DNA of 64,000 nt, taken from assembly GCF_001922985.1 (NCBI RefSeq), contig NZ_MRUH01000167.1, positions 112,236 through 176,235 of the forward strand. Direction: 5' to 3'. Shown here in pieces: positions 39,354 to 49,996 of the stretch. Origin of the DNA: Teredinibacter waterburyi (GTDB lineage: Bacteria; Pseudomonadota; Gammaproteobacteria; Pseudomonadales; Cellvibrionaceae). Numbering within the stretch: position 1 is the stretch's first letter; each line of letters begins with the position of its first letter. A model generated the notes under the pieces. It saw nothing but the letters and a program-made list of their open reading frames with translations, made no database searches and was not told where the DNA came from. A program made the position numbers and the translations under genes.

Positions 39354-41051
39354 ATGAATTGGCTTCGAAATTCGCTCATTGGGGGCATAGTAGTAATTCT
39401 ATTTTTGCTGTTTATTCGCTGGAACGACTACAAAGAGCGATACAACGCAGAACTTTCACCTGTTAATGAACCCACAATTTCTTCTGTGGTAAACAACGCA
39501 GTTCCCTCTACTACAAATACCAGTATCCCTGGCAGTATCGATACTGAATCTGTTTCGGAAATTCCAAACGCAAGTGTTGATACTTCTGCGGAAAGTGCGG
39601 AGAGTTCGCTGCCGATCGCAACACAATCAAAAGTTGTTCACGTAACAACCGATAGTTTTGATGTTCTTATCGACACCCTCGGCGGCGACATTATCAAAGT
39701 AGCACTGCCCCAGTACTACGCAAAGCTCAATCAAGCAGACAACCCCTTTATATTGCTAAACAGCACACCCAGTCATACCTACGTGGCGCAATCAGGGTTG
39801 ATTGGCACCAACGGCACCGACACGGCTGCGGGCCGACCAATATTTAGTGTGAGCAAAACGGAATACACCCTGGACGACGATGCGAATACCTTAACTGTCG
39901 ACCTAGTTGTTCAACAAGAAGGTGCCGTTATCACTAAACGCTTCACCTTTACCCGTGATTCTTACTTAATCGATATTCAATATCTTATCGATAACCGTTC
40001 TAGCCAAGCTTGGCGCGGTCAGCTTTACGGGCAAATAAAACGCGATACCTATGTACCACCAAGTGACACGGGTATCGGTATGAGCCCTTATCTGGGTGCT
40101 GCGATTACTACCCCAGAAACCAACTACAAAAAAGTATCCTTCTCGGACATTGAAGACGAAACCTTCAAGATTACTCAGCCAGGTGGTTGGGTGGCGATGG
40201 TTCAGCACTACTTTATGAGTGCTTGGATTCCAAACCCTGAAGTCAGCAACGACTACACCCTGCGCAAACCGCGCAATTCAGATTACTACTTCCTAGGATT
40301 TAAGTCGGAACCGACAACGGTTGCCGGTAACAGTCAGGGCGTGATTTCTACCGGTTTTTACGCCGGCCCGAAAATCATTAAAAAGCTCGAAACCATTGCA
40401 CCGCATCTAGATCTCACCATCGACTTTGGGTGGTTGTGGATGGTGGCCAAACCCTTGTTCTACGCCCTCGACTTTATTCACGGTTGGGTAGGCAACTGGG
40501 GTATCGCCATTATCTTGCTTACCTTCGCAATTAAAATCGTATTCTTCTACCCGTCGGCGATGAGTTATCGCAGCATGGCGAAAATGCGTAAGGTTCAGCC
40601 GCAAATGGCAGAACTAAAAGAGCGCTACGGTGATGATCGTCAGAAAATGTCGTCAGAACTGATGAAACTGTATAAGAAAGAAAAAGTGAACCCTATGGGG
40701 GGCTGCTTGCCTATCTTGCTACAGATGCCGGTATTTATGGCGCTCTACTGGATGTTGATGGAAAGCGTGGAACTACGCCATGCCCCCTTCTATCTATGGA
40801 TCGCCGATATGAGTGTTAAAGACCCATTCTACGTACTACCACTATTGATGGGCGCCACCATGTTTATTCAGCAGAAGCTTAACCCCACACCTCCAGATCC
40901 AATGCAGGCTAAGGTTATGCAATTTATGCCGATTATGTTTACCGGTCTATTTATGTTCTTCCCCGCTGGTTTAGTACTTTACTGGGTTGTGAACAACACC
41001 TTGTCTATCTCTCAGCAATACGTTATCACTAAGCAGATCGAACGCAGCTAG
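39354..41051 (+). CDS. yidC: Membrane protein insertase YidC
   Basis: YidC inserts and folds inner-membrane proteins alone or with SecYEG; the ATP synthase c and a subunits encoded further right are classical substrates. The 565-residue protein has an N-terminal helix (about residues 5-22), a Ser/Thr-rich linker, a large periplasmic beta-domain (about 60-340) and five C-terminal helices. The latter contain [19 protein letters not shown] (with the conserved Lys/Arg region after it), [21 protein letters not shown] and a final [10 protein letters not shown]. Length matches gammaproteobacterial YidC. Confidence 0.97.
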   Translation: MNWLRNSLIGGIVVILFLLFIRWNDYKERYNAELSPVNEPTISSVVNNAVPSTTNTSIPGSIDTESVSEIPNASVDTSAESAESSLPIATQSKVVHVTTDSFDVLIDTLGGDIIKVALPQYYAKLNQADNPFILLNSTPSHTYVAQSGLIGTNGTDTAAGRPIFSVSKTEYTLDDDANTLTVDLVVQQEGAVITKRFTFTRDSYLIDIQYLIDNRSSQAWRGQLYGQIKRDTYVPPSDTGIGMSPYLGAAITTPETNYKKVSFSDIEDETFKITQPGGWVAMVQHYFMSAWIPNPEVSNDYTLRKPRNSDYYFLGFKSEPTTVAGNSQGVISTGFYAGPKIIKKLETIAPHLDLTIDFGWLWMVAKPLFYALDFIHGWVGNWGIAIILLTFAIKIVFFYPSAMSYRSMAKMRKVQPQMAELKERYGDDRQKMSSELMKLYKKEKVNPMGGCLPILLQMPVFMALYWMLMESVELRHAPFYLWIADMSVKDPFYVLPLLMGATMFIQQKLNPTPPDPMQAKVMQFMPIMFTGLFMFFPAGLVLYWVVNNTLSISQQYVITKQIERS

Positions 41052-41057
41052 ACCACA

Positions 41058-41121
41058 AAGGCTATCCCGTGTAGCCTTAAAAGCGACGCCCAACTTGGTG
41101 GCTGGCAAGCTAGCCACCAAG
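41058..41121. terminator. Two consecutive stem-loops between yidC and mnmE
   Basis: The first stem is AAGGCTA (41058-41064) / TAGCCTT (41072-41078). The second is CTTGGTGGCT (41094-41103) / AGCCACCAAG (41112-41121), perfect over 10 bp, followed by a T-rich TCTTCCTTCCTTT. This is consistent with a terminator or attenuator between yidC and mnmE. Confidence 0.55.
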
Positions 41122-41171
41122 TCTTCCTTCCTTTATATACATTCAATTTTAGTTAAGGTGTAAAACCTTCT

Positions 41172-42521
41172 ATGGCTACCGATACTATTGCTGCAATTGC
41201 CACTGCTCCAGGTCGAGGTGGTGTAGGAATTGTGAGGGTATCTGGGCCAAACGTCACCAATGTCGCTACTAAAATTCTAGGTTTTGTACCAAAGCCTAGA
41301 GATGCTCACTACACCAGTTTTAACAACGCCGCATCCGAACGCCTCGATCAGGGCATCGCCATTTACTTTCCCAATCCACATTCCTTTACCGGTGAAGACG
41401 TCCTCGAATTACAAGGCCACGGTGGCCCGGTGATTCTCGATATGCTGTTGTCCGCCGTAATTGAGTGTGGCGCGCGCATGGCGCTGCCAGGTGAATTTTC
41501 GGAGCGGGCGTTCCTCAACGACAAAATCGATCTAGCTCAAGCAGAAGCCATTGCCGACCTAATCGATGCTTCATCACAACAGGCCGCAAAACAAGCATTA
41601 CACTCTTTACAGGGTGAATTTTCTATTTGGGTTGACGGACTTGTCGAACGATTGATTCACCTGCGCATCTATGTTGAATCCGCGATAGATTTCCCCGAAG
41701 AAGAAATCGACTTTCTCAGCGATGGCAAAGTTGAAGCTGACTTGATTGCCATACTAAAACATACCAAGCAGTTACTCGCTAAAGCGCAGCAAGGTGTGTT
41801 GATGCGCGACGGGATGAAAGTTGTTATTGCCGGTCGACCGAACGCCGGAAAATCCAGCTTACTCAATGCCCTTGCCGAACGAGAAGTGGCGATTGTAACC
41901 AATATCGCAGGCACCACTCGCGATGTATTGCGCGAACATATCCATATAGATGGTATGCCCTTGCACATTATCGACACTGCCGGTTTACGCGACAGTCCCG
42001 ATGAAGTTGAACGTATTGGTATTGCCAGAGCCTGGGACGAAATCGAACAGTCGGACCGAATTCTTTTGATGATCGACAGTCTCGACAAAAATCAATTGGA
42101 TGTCACCAGCCACTGGCCGGAATTTTTTACCAATGAAAAAACTCGTCGTAAAGTGACTGTATTATTTAATAAGACCGACCAATCCGGCTACACCCCAAGC
42201 GACGACGACTTCCAGAGTCTCGCGCTTTCAGCAAAAACTGGCGCGGGCCTAGACCAACTGCGAAGCCATCTAAAACAAACCATGGGTTTAGAAACAACCA
42301 GCGAAGGCGGATTTAGCGCGCGTCGTCGTCATCTAGACGCCATCAACAAAGCCCACAGCTATATGCAAGCTGGCCTTGAACAGTTACAAACCTACTCAGC
42401 AGGTGAGCTATTGGCAGACGATCTGCGCTTGGCACAAGATCATCTAAGTGAAATCACTGGACGTTTTACTCCTGATGACCTGCTCGGTAAGATTTTTAGC
42501 AGCTTTTGCATTGGCAAGTAA
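41172..42521 (+). CDS. mnmE: tRNA uridine-5-carboxymethylaminomethyl modification GTPase MnmE
   Basis: MnmE, with MnmG, modifies U34 of certain tRNAs to (c)mnm5U. The 449-residue protein has an N-terminal folate-binding domain ([17 protein letters not shown]), a helical domain, an inserted G domain with G1 [12 protein letters not shown] (about residues 221-232), DTAG at G3 and NKTD at G4, and the invariant C-terminal CIGK whose Cys is required for modification. It normally neighbours mnmG; here an 818-bp AT-rich, DnaA-box-rich gap separates them. Confidence 0.97.
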   Translation: MATDTIAAIATAPGRGGVGIVRVSGPNVTNVATKILGFVPKPRDAHYTSFNNAASERLDQGIAIYFPNPHSFTGEDVLELQGHGGPVILDMLLSAVIECGARMALPGEFSERAFLNDKIDLAQAEAIADLIDASSQQAAKQALHSLQGEFSIWVDGLVERLIHLRIYVESAIDFPEEEIDFLSDGKVEADLIAILKHTKQLLAKAQQGVLMRDGMKVVIAGRPNAGKSSLLNALAEREVAIVTNIAGTTRDVLREHIHIDGMPLHIIDTAGLRDSPDEVERIGIARAWDEIEQSDRILLMIDSLDKNQLDVTSHWPEFFTNEKTRRKVTVLFNKTDQSGYTPSDDDFQSLALSAKTGAGLDQLRSHLKQTMGLETTSEGGFSARRRHLDAINKAHSYMQAGLEQLQTYSAGELLADDLRLAQDHLSEITGRFTPDDLLGKIFSSFCIGK

Positions 42522-43339
42522 CCAACCCAACCAGCTTCCTTCCACTCCCCCTCGCTAAACCTGTAATCACTATCAACTCCCCTACGCTACTTTCGCTCGG
42601 CTAATCTATCGTCAAACAATTGGGCGTACACAATAAAAAACAGGTTATTTTTCAGACGATTAGAACCTATACCTAAAAAAAATCTAACGGTTCGAAAATA
42701 AAATCGTTCCAGTCTTAACGCAAAAAACAAGATACCCCAACCTAGCCGAAAAAACTTATCAACACTAACCCACACCTTATTCACAATTTTTACTCAAAAA
42801 ACAACCAATCCGATAGGTTTCTCCCACGAAATCGAACAGCTTACCCACAGATAAACCTAACCAAAACACTAAAAACAGTAGTTATACACAAGAAACTGTG
42901 GAAAACATCTGATTAAGCTGGTCCAAAACGTCAAAACGATCAACAGAAAATTGGAGAGAATTTAGCCTAGGTGGATAACCCCACTTTTTATCGACAACTA
43001 ACATGCCCCATATGCCCAGCATCAACAGACCCTACAAGCCCAGATATCATCAATATAAGTATTTGTTTTATATATACTTTTTTGTGTTTTACACAGAGCA
43101 AGTCGACACTAATATTAGTAACTAAGAATAAGATATCTATATAACACTACATATACTTATCTACTTTATATAATGTAAAAACAAATCACAGAAACTTTGA
43201 AAAACACAATTCCACTGTTCAACCGTATCGGAAAATTAGCAGTTCTTTTTTTGAACACTAACCCCTATAATGGCCGCCCTCTGGAACTCGCCGCCCCTAT
43301 CGTGGCGTTTCCAAAATCTCAGCGGTAAGAGAAACCTGT
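42522..43339. other. Second origin-like region (mnmE-mnmG intergenic)
   Basis: This 818-bp gap has no credible gene. Perfect TTATNCACA boxes lie at 42777-42785 (TTATTCACA) and 42882-42890 (TTATACACA). One-mismatch boxes lie at 42756-42764 (TTATCAACA), 42841-42849 (TTACCCACA), 42897-42905 (TGTGGAAAA) and 42970-42978 (GGTGGATAA): six in about 220 bp. An extremely AT-rich stretch (about 43045-43190) follows and resembles an unwinding element. E. coli oriC is also beside mnmG (gidA). A perfect TATAAT at 43266-43271, with a weak -35, could be the mnmG promoter. Confidence 0.65.
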
Positions 43340-45235
43340 ATGATTTACCCCACAGCTTACGACGTGATTGTTATCGGCGGCGGTCACGCCGGCACCGAAG
43401 CATGTCTCGCTGCCGCGCGGATGGGCTGCAAAACCCTATTGCTAACCCACAATATTGAAACTCTCGGCCAAATGAGCTGCAATCCAGCGATTGGCGGTAT
43501 CGGCAAAAGCCACCTTGTAAAAGAGATCGACGCACTCGGTGGTGCAATGGCTAGAGCAACCGACAAAGGCGGGATTCAGTTTCGTGTTTTGAATAGCCGC
43601 AAAGGCCCTGCGGTACGCGCAACCCGTGCGCAAGCTGATCGAATACTGTACAAATCTGCGATTCGAGAAATTCTTGAAAACCAACCCAATTTAGATATTT
43701 TCCAACAAGCTGCGGACGACCTAATCGTTGAAGGCGAGCGTGTTGTCGGTGTGCTTACCCAAATGGGGTTGAAGTTTTTATCACCAACAGTCGTGCTGAC
43801 TGCTGGCACCTTCCTTGGCGGGAAAATTCACATTGGAATGGAAAACCATTCTGGCGGCCGCGCCGGCGATCCACCATCGATCGCCCTAGCAGACCGTTTA
43901 CGTGAGTTACCGTTACGAGTCGATCGGCTAAAAACCGGAACTCCGCCACGTATCGACGCGCGTTCCGTTAATTTTGACGGCCTCGCCGAACAGTGGGGCG
44001 AAGAGGTTACACCGGTAATGAGTTTTATCGGCAGCCCTGCCGATCATCCGCGCCAAACCTGTTGTTGGATTACCCATACCAACGCTCAAACGCACGATAT
44101 TATTCGAAGTGGTTTTGATCGTTCGCCGATGTTTACCGGCGTGATCGAAGGCATTGGCCCACGCTATTGCCCATCCATCGAAGATAAAGTTAACCGTTTT
44201 GCCGACAAAGATAGCCACCAGATTTTTATCGAGCCGGAAGGTTTAACAACCCACGAGCTCTACCCAAATGGGATATCGACCAGCTTGCCATTTGACGTGC
44301 AATTAGCCTTGGTGCGATCTATCAAGGGGTTTGAAAATGCCCATATTTCTCGCCCCGGTTACGCGATTGAGTACGATTTCTTCAACCCGCAAGATTTGAA
44401 ATACAGCTTTGAAACAAAGTCTATTCAAGGTTTGTTTTTCGCAGGTCAAATCAATGGAACGACAGGTTACGAAGAAGCTGGCGCGCAGGGCCTATTGGCG
44501 GGCACTAACGCCGCACTGCAAGCCCAAGGAAAAGACCCTTGGTGCCCAGAGCGCGATCAAGCATACATTGGTGTGCTCGCCGATGACTTGATAACCATGG
44601 GCACTAAAGAGCCCTACCGCATGTTTACCAGTCGCGCTGAATACCGTTTGTTGTTGCGCGAAGATAACGCCGACACACGCTTGACTGAAAAAGGCCGAGA
44701 ATTAGGCTTGGTGGACGATGCCCGCTGGGCGGCCTTCAGCGAAAAGCGCGAAGCCGTAGAACGAGAAACCCAGCGCATGCGTACCACCTGGATTCAAGCG
44801 GGAAGCCCAGAGGCGAATGAGCTAGCCCCTAAGCTTAAGTCGGAGATGGTACGTGAGTACTCACTCCTGGATTTACTGAAACGCCCAGAGCTGAATTACT
44901 ACGATATCGCCAGTCTCAAAGGTGAAGCGGCCAGTGACCCACGTGTCGCCGAGCAGATCGAAATAAAAGCAAAATACGCCGGTTATATTGATCGCCAACA
45001 AGATGAGATCAACCGCTTACGCCAACACGAAGGCACCTTAATTCCTGTCGATTTTGACTACAGTACCGTCGAAGGCCTATCCAACGAACTCAAACAAAAG
45101 CTTAGCGAAGCGCAACCCGACACCATCGCCAGAGCATCGCGAATTCCGGGTGTAACGCCAGCGGCTGTTTCGTTAGTGTTGGTTTACTTGAAAAAAAGAG
45201 GTTTACTGAAGCGCCAAGCGGCGGTGACTTCGTGA
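43340..45235 (+). CDS. mnmG: tRNA uridine-5-carboxymethylaminomethyl modification enzyme MnmG
   Basis: MnmG is the FAD/NADH-dependent partner of MnmE. The FAD dinucleotide-binding motif [19 protein letters not shown] is at residues 11-29. Other family segments are [49 protein letters not shown] (about 370) and the C-terminal tRNA-binding helical domain ([12 protein letters not shown]). At 631 residues it has the normal length. The rsmG start overlaps its stop by 4 nt. Confidence 0.98.
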   Translation: MIYPTAYDVIVIGGGHAGTEACLAAARMGCKTLLLTHNIETLGQMSCNPAIGGIGKSHLVKEIDALGGAMARATDKGGIQFRVLNSRKGPAVRATRAQADRILYKSAIREILENQPNLDIFQQAADDLIVEGERVVGVLTQMGLKFLSPTVVLTAGTFLGGKIHIGMENHSGGRAGDPPSIALADRLRELPLRVDRLKTGTPPRIDARSVNFDGLAEQWGEEVTPVMSFIGSPADHPRQTCCWITHTNAQTHDIIRSGFDRSPMFTGVIEGIGPRYCPSIEDKVNRFADKDSHQIFIEPEGLTTHELYPNGISTSLPFDVQLALVRSIKGFENAHISRPGYAIEYDFFNPQDLKYSFETKSIQGLFFAGQINGTTGYEEAGAQGLLAGTNAALQAQGKDPWCPERDQAYIGVLADDLITMGTKEPYRMFTSRAEYRLLLREDNADTRLTEKGRELGLVDDARWAAFSEKREAVERETQRMRTTWIQAGSPEANELAPKLKSEMVREYSLLDLLKRPELNYYDIASLKGEAASDPRVAEQIEIKAKYAGYIDRQQDEINRLRQHEGTLIPVDFDYSTVEGLSNELKQKLSEAQPDTIARASRIPGVTPAAVSLVLVYLKKRGLLKRQAAVTS

Positions 45236-45888
45236 CCGATATTAGCGATAAACAACGCCTTCACTACAAGCAAGATATCGCCCTAGCCTGCACGAGTTTT
45301 GGTTTGGATGTTGATAACCTTACCATCGACCGCTATTTGCAATACCTCTCGCTTTTTCTGAAGTGGAACAAAACCTACAATCTTTCGGCAATACGACATC
45401 CTGATGAAATGGTGACCAAACACCTGCTGGATAGCCTAAGTGTCGCACCACATTTGCAAGGCTCTCGATTTATCGATGTTGGCACCGGCGGTGGCTTGCC
45501 TGGTATCCCGCTGGCAATTACCTATCCCGAGCGTCATTTTACCTTGCTCGATTCAGCGGGAAAGAAAACACGTTTCCTGTTTCAGGTAAAAACCGCACTG
45601 GGCTTAGATAACGTCCAAATCGAAAATTGCCGCGTTGAGGCCTATCAGCCTGTAGAGCGCTATGATGGGGTAATCAGCCGTGCATTTTCTTCGCTCAAAG
45701 ATATGACCGATGGTTGTCAGCACTTGATTGGCTCTGATGGGCGATTTTGGGCAATGAAGGGGGTTTTTCCAAAGAGTGAGTTGAGCGAATTGGAAAAACA
45801 CTATATCGTCGACAGCTCGCACCCCTTAATAGTGCCAAACCTCGAAGGTGAGCGCTGCTTGGTTGTGTTACGTAAAGAAATATCTTAA
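45232..45888 (+). CDS. rsmG: 16S rRNA (guanine-527-N7)-methyltransferase
   Basis: RsmG (GidB) makes m7G527 in 16S rRNA; loss gives low-level streptomycin resistance in other bacteria. The SAM-binding motif is [17 protein letters not shown] (about residues 74-90), preceded by [12 protein letters not shown] and followed by [12 protein letters not shown]. It starts at GTG 45232 within the mnmG stop region, so it is translationally coupled. The 218-residue length is usual. Confidence 0.97.
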   Translation: MTDISDKQRLHYKQDIALACTSFGLDVDNLTIDRYLQYLSLFLKWNKTYNLSAIRHPDEMVTKHLLDSLSVAPHLQGSRFIDVGTGGGLPGIPLAITYPERHFTLLDSAGKKTRFLFQVKTALGLDNVQIENCRVEAYQPVERYDGVISRAFSSLKDMTDGCQHLIGSDGRFWAMKGVFPKSELSELEKHYIVDSSHPLIVPNLEGERCLVVLRKEIS

Positions 45889-45913
45889 TAAAAACAGCTA
45901 ATTAGGTAAGACC

Positions 45914-46711
45914 GTGGGAAAGATATACGCAATAGCCAACCAGAAAGGTGGGGTTGGTAAAACAACTACAAGCGTCAATCTTGCCGCCTCCCTAGCTGCT
46001 ACCAGAAAGAAAGTCCTCTTGGTCGATCTCGACCCACAAGGCAACGCTACCATGGGTAGCGGTATTGATAAAAATGATCAAGAGTTTACGATTTACGATG
46101 TTTTGGTCGGCTTAACCCGCGTCGATAATACTCTGCAGTTGTCCAGCGCTGGTCATTTTTACGTTTTGCCGGCAAACGGTGATCTGACCGCTGCCGAAGT
46201 CGAAATGTTAACAATGGACTCCAAAGAGTACCGCTTGTCGAAAGCCTTAGCGTCCGTACGCAGTCAGTTTGACTACATCATTATCGACTGCCCGCCCTCA
46301 TTGAATATGCTCACGGTCAACGGTCTCACCGCCTGTGACGGCGTTATTATTCCTATGCAGTGCGAATACTATGCATTGGAGGGCTTGTCCGCTTTGGTGA
46401 ATACCATCAATACCATTCAAAGTGTGCTCAACCCTAATCTAAAAATTGAAGGCTTGTTGCGAACCATGTACGACCCTCGCAACAGTCTAACCGGCGACGT
46501 CTCGGCACAGCTGAGCAGCCACTTTGGCGATCGCTTGTACCGCACTTGTATACCGCGCAACGTCCGGTTGGCCGAAGCTCCAAGTTTTGGCTTACCTGTA
46601 TTGGCTTACGATAAGCAATCTAAAGGTTCGCTGGCATATATTGCTTTAGCTGGCGAAATTATTCGCCGCAATGAAGCTGCGGTGCCGGTTGCAGAAGTTA
46701 CCGCAAACTAA
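45914..46711 (+). CDS. parA: Chromosome-partitioning ATPase ParA (Soj)
   Basis: ParA is a deviant-Walker ATPase that binds the nucleoid and moves ParB-parS complexes. The P-loop AIANQKGGVGKTTTSVNLAA is at residues 6-25, with DLDPQGNATMG and the switch DCPPSLNMLTVNGL. At 265 residues without an N-terminal HTH, it is the chromosomal (Ia-lacking) type. The start is GTG 45914 with AGG upstream. It is followed 90 bp later by parB; two parS sites lie about 12 kb to the left in recF. Confidence 0.97.
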   Translation: MGKIYAIANQKGGVGKTTTSVNLAASLAATRKKVLLVDLDPQGNATMGSGIDKNDQEFTIYDVLVGLTRVDNTLQLSSAGHFYVLPANGDLTAAEVEMLTMDSKEYRLSKALASVRSQFDYIIIDCPPSLNMLTVNGLTACDGVIIPMQCEYYALEGLSALVNTINTIQSVLNPNLKIEGLLRTMYDPRNSLTGDVSAQLSSHFGDRLYRTCIPRNVRLAEAPSFGLPVLAYDKQSKGSLAYIALAGEIIRRNEAAVPVAEVTAN

Positions 46712-46801
46712 TCATCCGTTATTTAATGGTTCACCCAAGGCCAATCTTTAATGATTTGGCGGTTCGTGGTGTTCAACTCACATTGAGGTTCTAGATTTAC
46801 A

Positions 46802-47728
46802 ATGGCAAAACGTAAAGGTTTAGGTCGCGGCTTAGATGCCCTACTCGGCGGTAACAATACCCCAGGGCAAACACCAGTCGAAGCGATAAAGGCGGCCACC
46901 GAAGTAGTTGCAGAAATCACCTCGCCAGATACGAGTAAAAATGGCGTGCTGCGGGATTTGCCAGTCGAATTTCTTCAACGTGGTAAGTATCAACCGCGCC
47001 GCGATATGCACCCAGAAGCCCTCGAAGAATTAGCCGAGTCGATCAAAGCGCAAGGGGTTATGCAGCCGATTGTTGTACGTGCAGTAGCGGCTGATAAGTA
47101 CGAAATTATTGCGGGTGAACGGCGCTGGCGCGCCACGCAAATGGCTGGAATAGATACCATCCCAGCGGTCATTCGCGATGTTTCAGACGAAACTGCAATC
47201 GCCATGGCGCTTATCGAAAATATTCAACGGGAAGACCTAAACCCCGTTGAAGAAGCAATGGCACTTAAGCGATTGCAGGAAGAATTTAGCTTAACTCAAC
47301 AAGAAGTGGCCGAGGCCGTTGGTAAGTCTCGCACCACCGTAACGAACCTGTTGCGCTTACTAAATCTCACCGATGAAGTTCGTAAACTACTTGAGCATGG
47401 CGATTTAGAGATGGGCCACGCAAGGTGTTTACTACCCCTAGAAGCTGGTGCCCAAAAACGTTTAGCCCGACAGATTGTTGCCAAGGGTTTATCTGTACGT
47501 CAAGCTGAAGCACTTGTCAGAAAAACCCAACAAGAAGCCACTGAGACAGACACACCAACCGAAACCACAGATAAAGATATCCAGAAGTTAGAAGAAGCGC
47601 TGGGTGATAAGGTAGGTGTGCCCGTGATGATTCAGCACAACGCAAAAGGCAAAGGTAAATTGATTCTAAAATACAATAGCCTAGATGAGCTGGATGGCAT
47701 TTTGGAACATCTCGGTTACAAGTCTTAG
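46802..47728 (+). CDS. parB: Chromosome-partitioning protein ParB (Spo0J)
   Basis: ParB binds parS and spreads as a CTP-dependent clamp. It has the N-terminal GLGRGLDALLGG ParA-interaction motif, the ParB/Srx CTPase domain with GERRWRATQMAG (about residues 105-116) and ALIENIQREDLNPVEEA, a KorB-like HTH (TQQEVAEAVGKSRTTVTNLLRLL, split over about residues 165-187) and a C-terminal dimerisation domain. In relatives atpI follows directly; here sugar-hydrolase genes intervene. Confidence 0.97.
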   Translation: MAKRKGLGRGLDALLGGNNTPGQTPVEAIKAATEVVAEITSPDTSKNGVLRDLPVEFLQRGKYQPRRDMHPEALEELAESIKAQGVMQPIVVRAVAADKYEIIAGERRWRATQMAGIDTIPAVIRDVSDETAIAMALIENIQREDLNPVEEAMALKRLQEEFSLTQQEVAEAVGKSRTTVTNLLRLLNLTDEVRKLLEHGDLEMGHARCLLPLEAGAQKRLARQIVAKGLSVRQAEALVRKTQQEATETDTPTETTDKDIQKLEEALGDKVGVPVMIQHNAKGKGKLILKYNSLDELDGILEHLGYKS

Positions 47729-47810
47729 ATTTGTAAGCGACCAATCCCCCTTATAACAAGCGTTTGATTTTTTCCTGAAATCCATTACAAAGTAAATTTG
47801 AAACGTTAAA

Positions 47811-47824
47811 TGTAATCGGTTACA
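47811..47824. promoter_or_regulatory. Candidate LacI-family-type operator upstream of the GH26 gene
   Basis: TGTAATCGGTTACA is a 14-bp near-perfect palindrome centred on CG (one mismatch from TGTAACCGGTTACA), the architecture of LacI-family sites. It lies 180 bp upstream of the mannanase start. Confidence 0.4.
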
Positions 47825-47849
47825 GTTCTGACCAGTTCAGTGGTATCGG

Positions 47850-47868
47850 TTGTATATTATGTATACAA
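47850..47868. promoter_or_regulatory. Second palindrome upstream of the GH26 gene
   Basis: TTGTATATTATGTATACAA has perfect 7-bp arms around a 5-bp centre, 122 bp upstream of the mannanase start. It probably overlaps the promoter and could be another operator. Confidence 0.4.
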
Positions 47869-47990
47869 TGTTTTCCACTTTGGTTTTTATGTTGTTTTTG
47901 GTGCCATCAAACTTAGTTGTTGGTTTATCTGGGGGCTCGTTTTACGTTGAGAGTCTCGCTGTCTGATTGAGGTTAAATCAAGGAGATTTA

Positions 47991-49496
47991 ATGAAGCTTT
48001 TCCGTATTTTTTGTGTTTTCGCCATTTGCACTGCAATTAGTGCCTGTGGTGGTTCTGGCGGTACTAAAACCCCGGATACCGGTAGTTCATCGTCGAGTTC
48101 GTCATCGTCTTCTAGTAGCAGCTCGTCAACGAGCACCACCTCTAGTACAAACTCTTCTTCAAGTAGTACCTCAACAAGCTCATCTTCTAGTAGTAGTTCA
48201 TCTAGTAGTAGCAGTAGTTCTTCCTCAAGTTCAAGTGGTTCCACGCAACCCACTCACGCATCAAACGGCACGGTTTATTGCACCGAAGCTGGTGTAGACC
48301 CGGATGGTGATGGCTGGGGTTGGGAGAATAATGCTTCATGTTTAGTTCGTAATTCCGCTCAAGACCCAGATCGTGGCGATTTCAATGGTTGTATCAGTGG
48401 TACCAGTAGCTACAACTATTGTTCTGTAGATAATGGTTCTTGGGGATACGAAGACGGCCAGCTTTGTATGTCTGAGAGTTTTTGCCCTGCGAACAGAGAC
48501 GGCAATCAAACATCAATGTCAGAAAATCTGATCAATCCGAATGCCGATGCTAAAACTGAAGCTGTATATGATTACTTGCGTTCGATATGGGGTAGTAAAA
48601 CCCTATCGGGCCAGCAGGATCTAACCTGGAAAGACTCTGTTGATATGTACCAACGTGTAATCAACGATACAGGTAAAGCGCCCGCGATTATGGGTTACGA
48701 TTTTATGAACTACACCCGTAATTACGGCAGTGGCATGAATCAAACAGCGGAAGCGATAACCCACGCCGATAGAGGTGGTTTGGTAACCTTCTGTTGGCAT
48801 TGGCGTGACCCGTCACGTGTTTCTGATGATTTTTACAGCGACAACTCCACTTACCAAATTCCGGTAGCAAACGGGCAGATCGATACCAACAGTACATACT
48901 TTAGTGAGATTGACGCAGATATCGATGTTATCGCTGAAGAGTTGAAAGACCTACAAGCGGCTGGCGTACCGGTTTTATGGCGTCCAATACACGAAGCATC
49001 TGGCGGATGGTTTTGGTGGGGACGCCCGCGTACTGATGGTATTGACCCTGGTTATGCACAAATACTTTTATGGAAACATCTCTATGACCGCTTGACCAAT
49101 GACCATGGCCTAAACAACCTTATTTGGGTATGGAATGGTCAAAGTGCTCTTTGGTATCCGGGTGATGCCTATGTCGATATTATTAGTGAAGATATTTACG
49201 ATCAGGCACAAACCTATAGTTCGCAGCAACAGCGCTATGATACCGCAGCCGCCTACTCATCATCGCAAACAATGGTTGCCCTAAGTGAAAATAGTAATAT
49301 TCCTGATCCAGACGCGATACAGAACGATGGTGCTTGGTGGTTATGGTTTGTGGTTTGGAATGATGGCGATTCGGCAGAAGGCGTGACAAATTCCAATAAT
49401 TTTTGGACGGGTGAGTACTACAATACTAACGCCCATAAATCACACGTCTATAACCACGAAAACGTGATAACACTTGATGAATTACCAAACTTCTAG
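47991..49496 (+). CDS. GH26 beta-mannanase lipoprotein with polyserine linker
   Basis: The product has a lipoprotein signal (MKLFRIFCVFAIC, lipobox ISAC, about residue 20), a Ser/Thr linker of about 60 residues, and a small Cys/Trp-rich region with GWGWENNASC and a second half SWGYEDGQLC (about 95-160) resembling CBM10-type cellulose-binding modules. A GH26 catalytic domain follows: acid/base Glu in VLWRPIHEASGGWFWWG and nucleophile Glu in MVALSENSNIPD. GH26 enzymes mostly hydrolyse beta-1,4-mannan. I chose the ATG at 47991 (GGAG upstream), not an 8-codon extension. It is outer-membrane anchored and facing out, if like relatives. Two candidate operators precede it and a terminator follows. 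Confidence 0.92.
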   Translation: MKLFRIFCVFAICTAISACGGSGGTKTPDTGSSSSSSSSSSSSSSSTSTTSSTNSSSSSTSTSSSSSSSSSSSSSSSSSSSSGSTQPTHASNGTVYCTEAGVDPDGDGWGWENNASCLVRNSAQDPDRGDFNGCISGTSSYNYCSVDNGSWGYEDGQLCMSESFCPANRDGNQTSMSENLINPNADAKTEAVYDYLRSIWGSKTLSGQQDLTWKDSVDMYQRVINDTGKAPAIMGYDFMNYTRNYGSGMNQTAEAITHADRGGLVTFCWHWRDPSRVSDDFYSDNSTYQIPVANGQIDTNSTYFSEIDADIDVIAEELKDLQAAGVPVLWRPIHEASGGWFWWGRPRTDGIDPGYAQILLWKHLYDRLTNDHGLNNLIWVWNGQSALWYPGDAYVDIISEDIYDQAQTYSSQQQRYDTAAAYSSSQTMVALSENSNIPDPDAIQNDGAWWLWFVVWNDGDSAEGVTNSNNFWTGEYYNTNAHKSHVYNHENVITLDELPNF

Positions 49497-49996
49497 TGTA
49501 AAAAATGTTTTACTAAAGATATAAAAAAAGCGGCTTTTTAGCCGCTTTTTTTATACTAAATTAAATTAATAATTAAACTCTAAATCTATCGATAAATTGG
49601 TAAACAATATTGTAATAAAACGGTGAATGTTTGATTTAGATTTAGAAACCTACCTAAACAACCGTATACAATTACCCGTCTTCTTTTCTTACTAGATCAA
49701 AAACTAAATTAATTAACCTCTTTTATATCTTTAATTTAAATACTAATTTCCTATATTGCTGTTTACGGGCTGGCACAACAGGTTTATAAAAAAATAAACC
49801 AATTAAAAACAGCAGAAAGAAAAAGAATAATAAAGAGTGTCAAGTAAGGCCGGTGATAGTCTAAGACCGGTGGTAGTTGAGCGCATTGAGGAGTGGTAGA
49901 CCCCTATTCCTTTTTGCGCTTTTGTTACCTTGAAAATCGAGCGTGGAGAGTCGCTTCGCGACGAGTGATCGGATACTTTGCGGACTGAGGTTAATG
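49497..49996. other. AT-rich intergenic region after the GH26 gene
   Basis: This 500-bp gap lies between convergent genes. Apart from the terminator at 49523-49552 and a short GTCGC/GCGAC hairpin near 49960, nothing is recognised. It may be a remnant of inserted DNA. Confidence 0.5.
49523..49552. terminator. Bidirectional Rho-independent terminator after the GH26 gene
   Basis: AAAAAAAGCGGC (49523-49534) and GCCGCTTTTTTT (49541-49552) form a perfect stem with a 6-nt loop, U-tracts on both strands, and lie 27 bp past the stop. Confidence 0.92.

Noticed and set aside
42587..42784. 65-codon minus-strand frame between mnmE and mnmG
   Set aside because: It runs through the DnaA-box cluster in AT-rich DNA and has no ribosome-binding site or family resemblance.
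47978..48253. Long minus-strand open frame rich in Leu/Glu opposite the mannanase linker
   Set aside because: It is the reverse reading of the Ser codons of the linker; the same occurs at 60136-60372.
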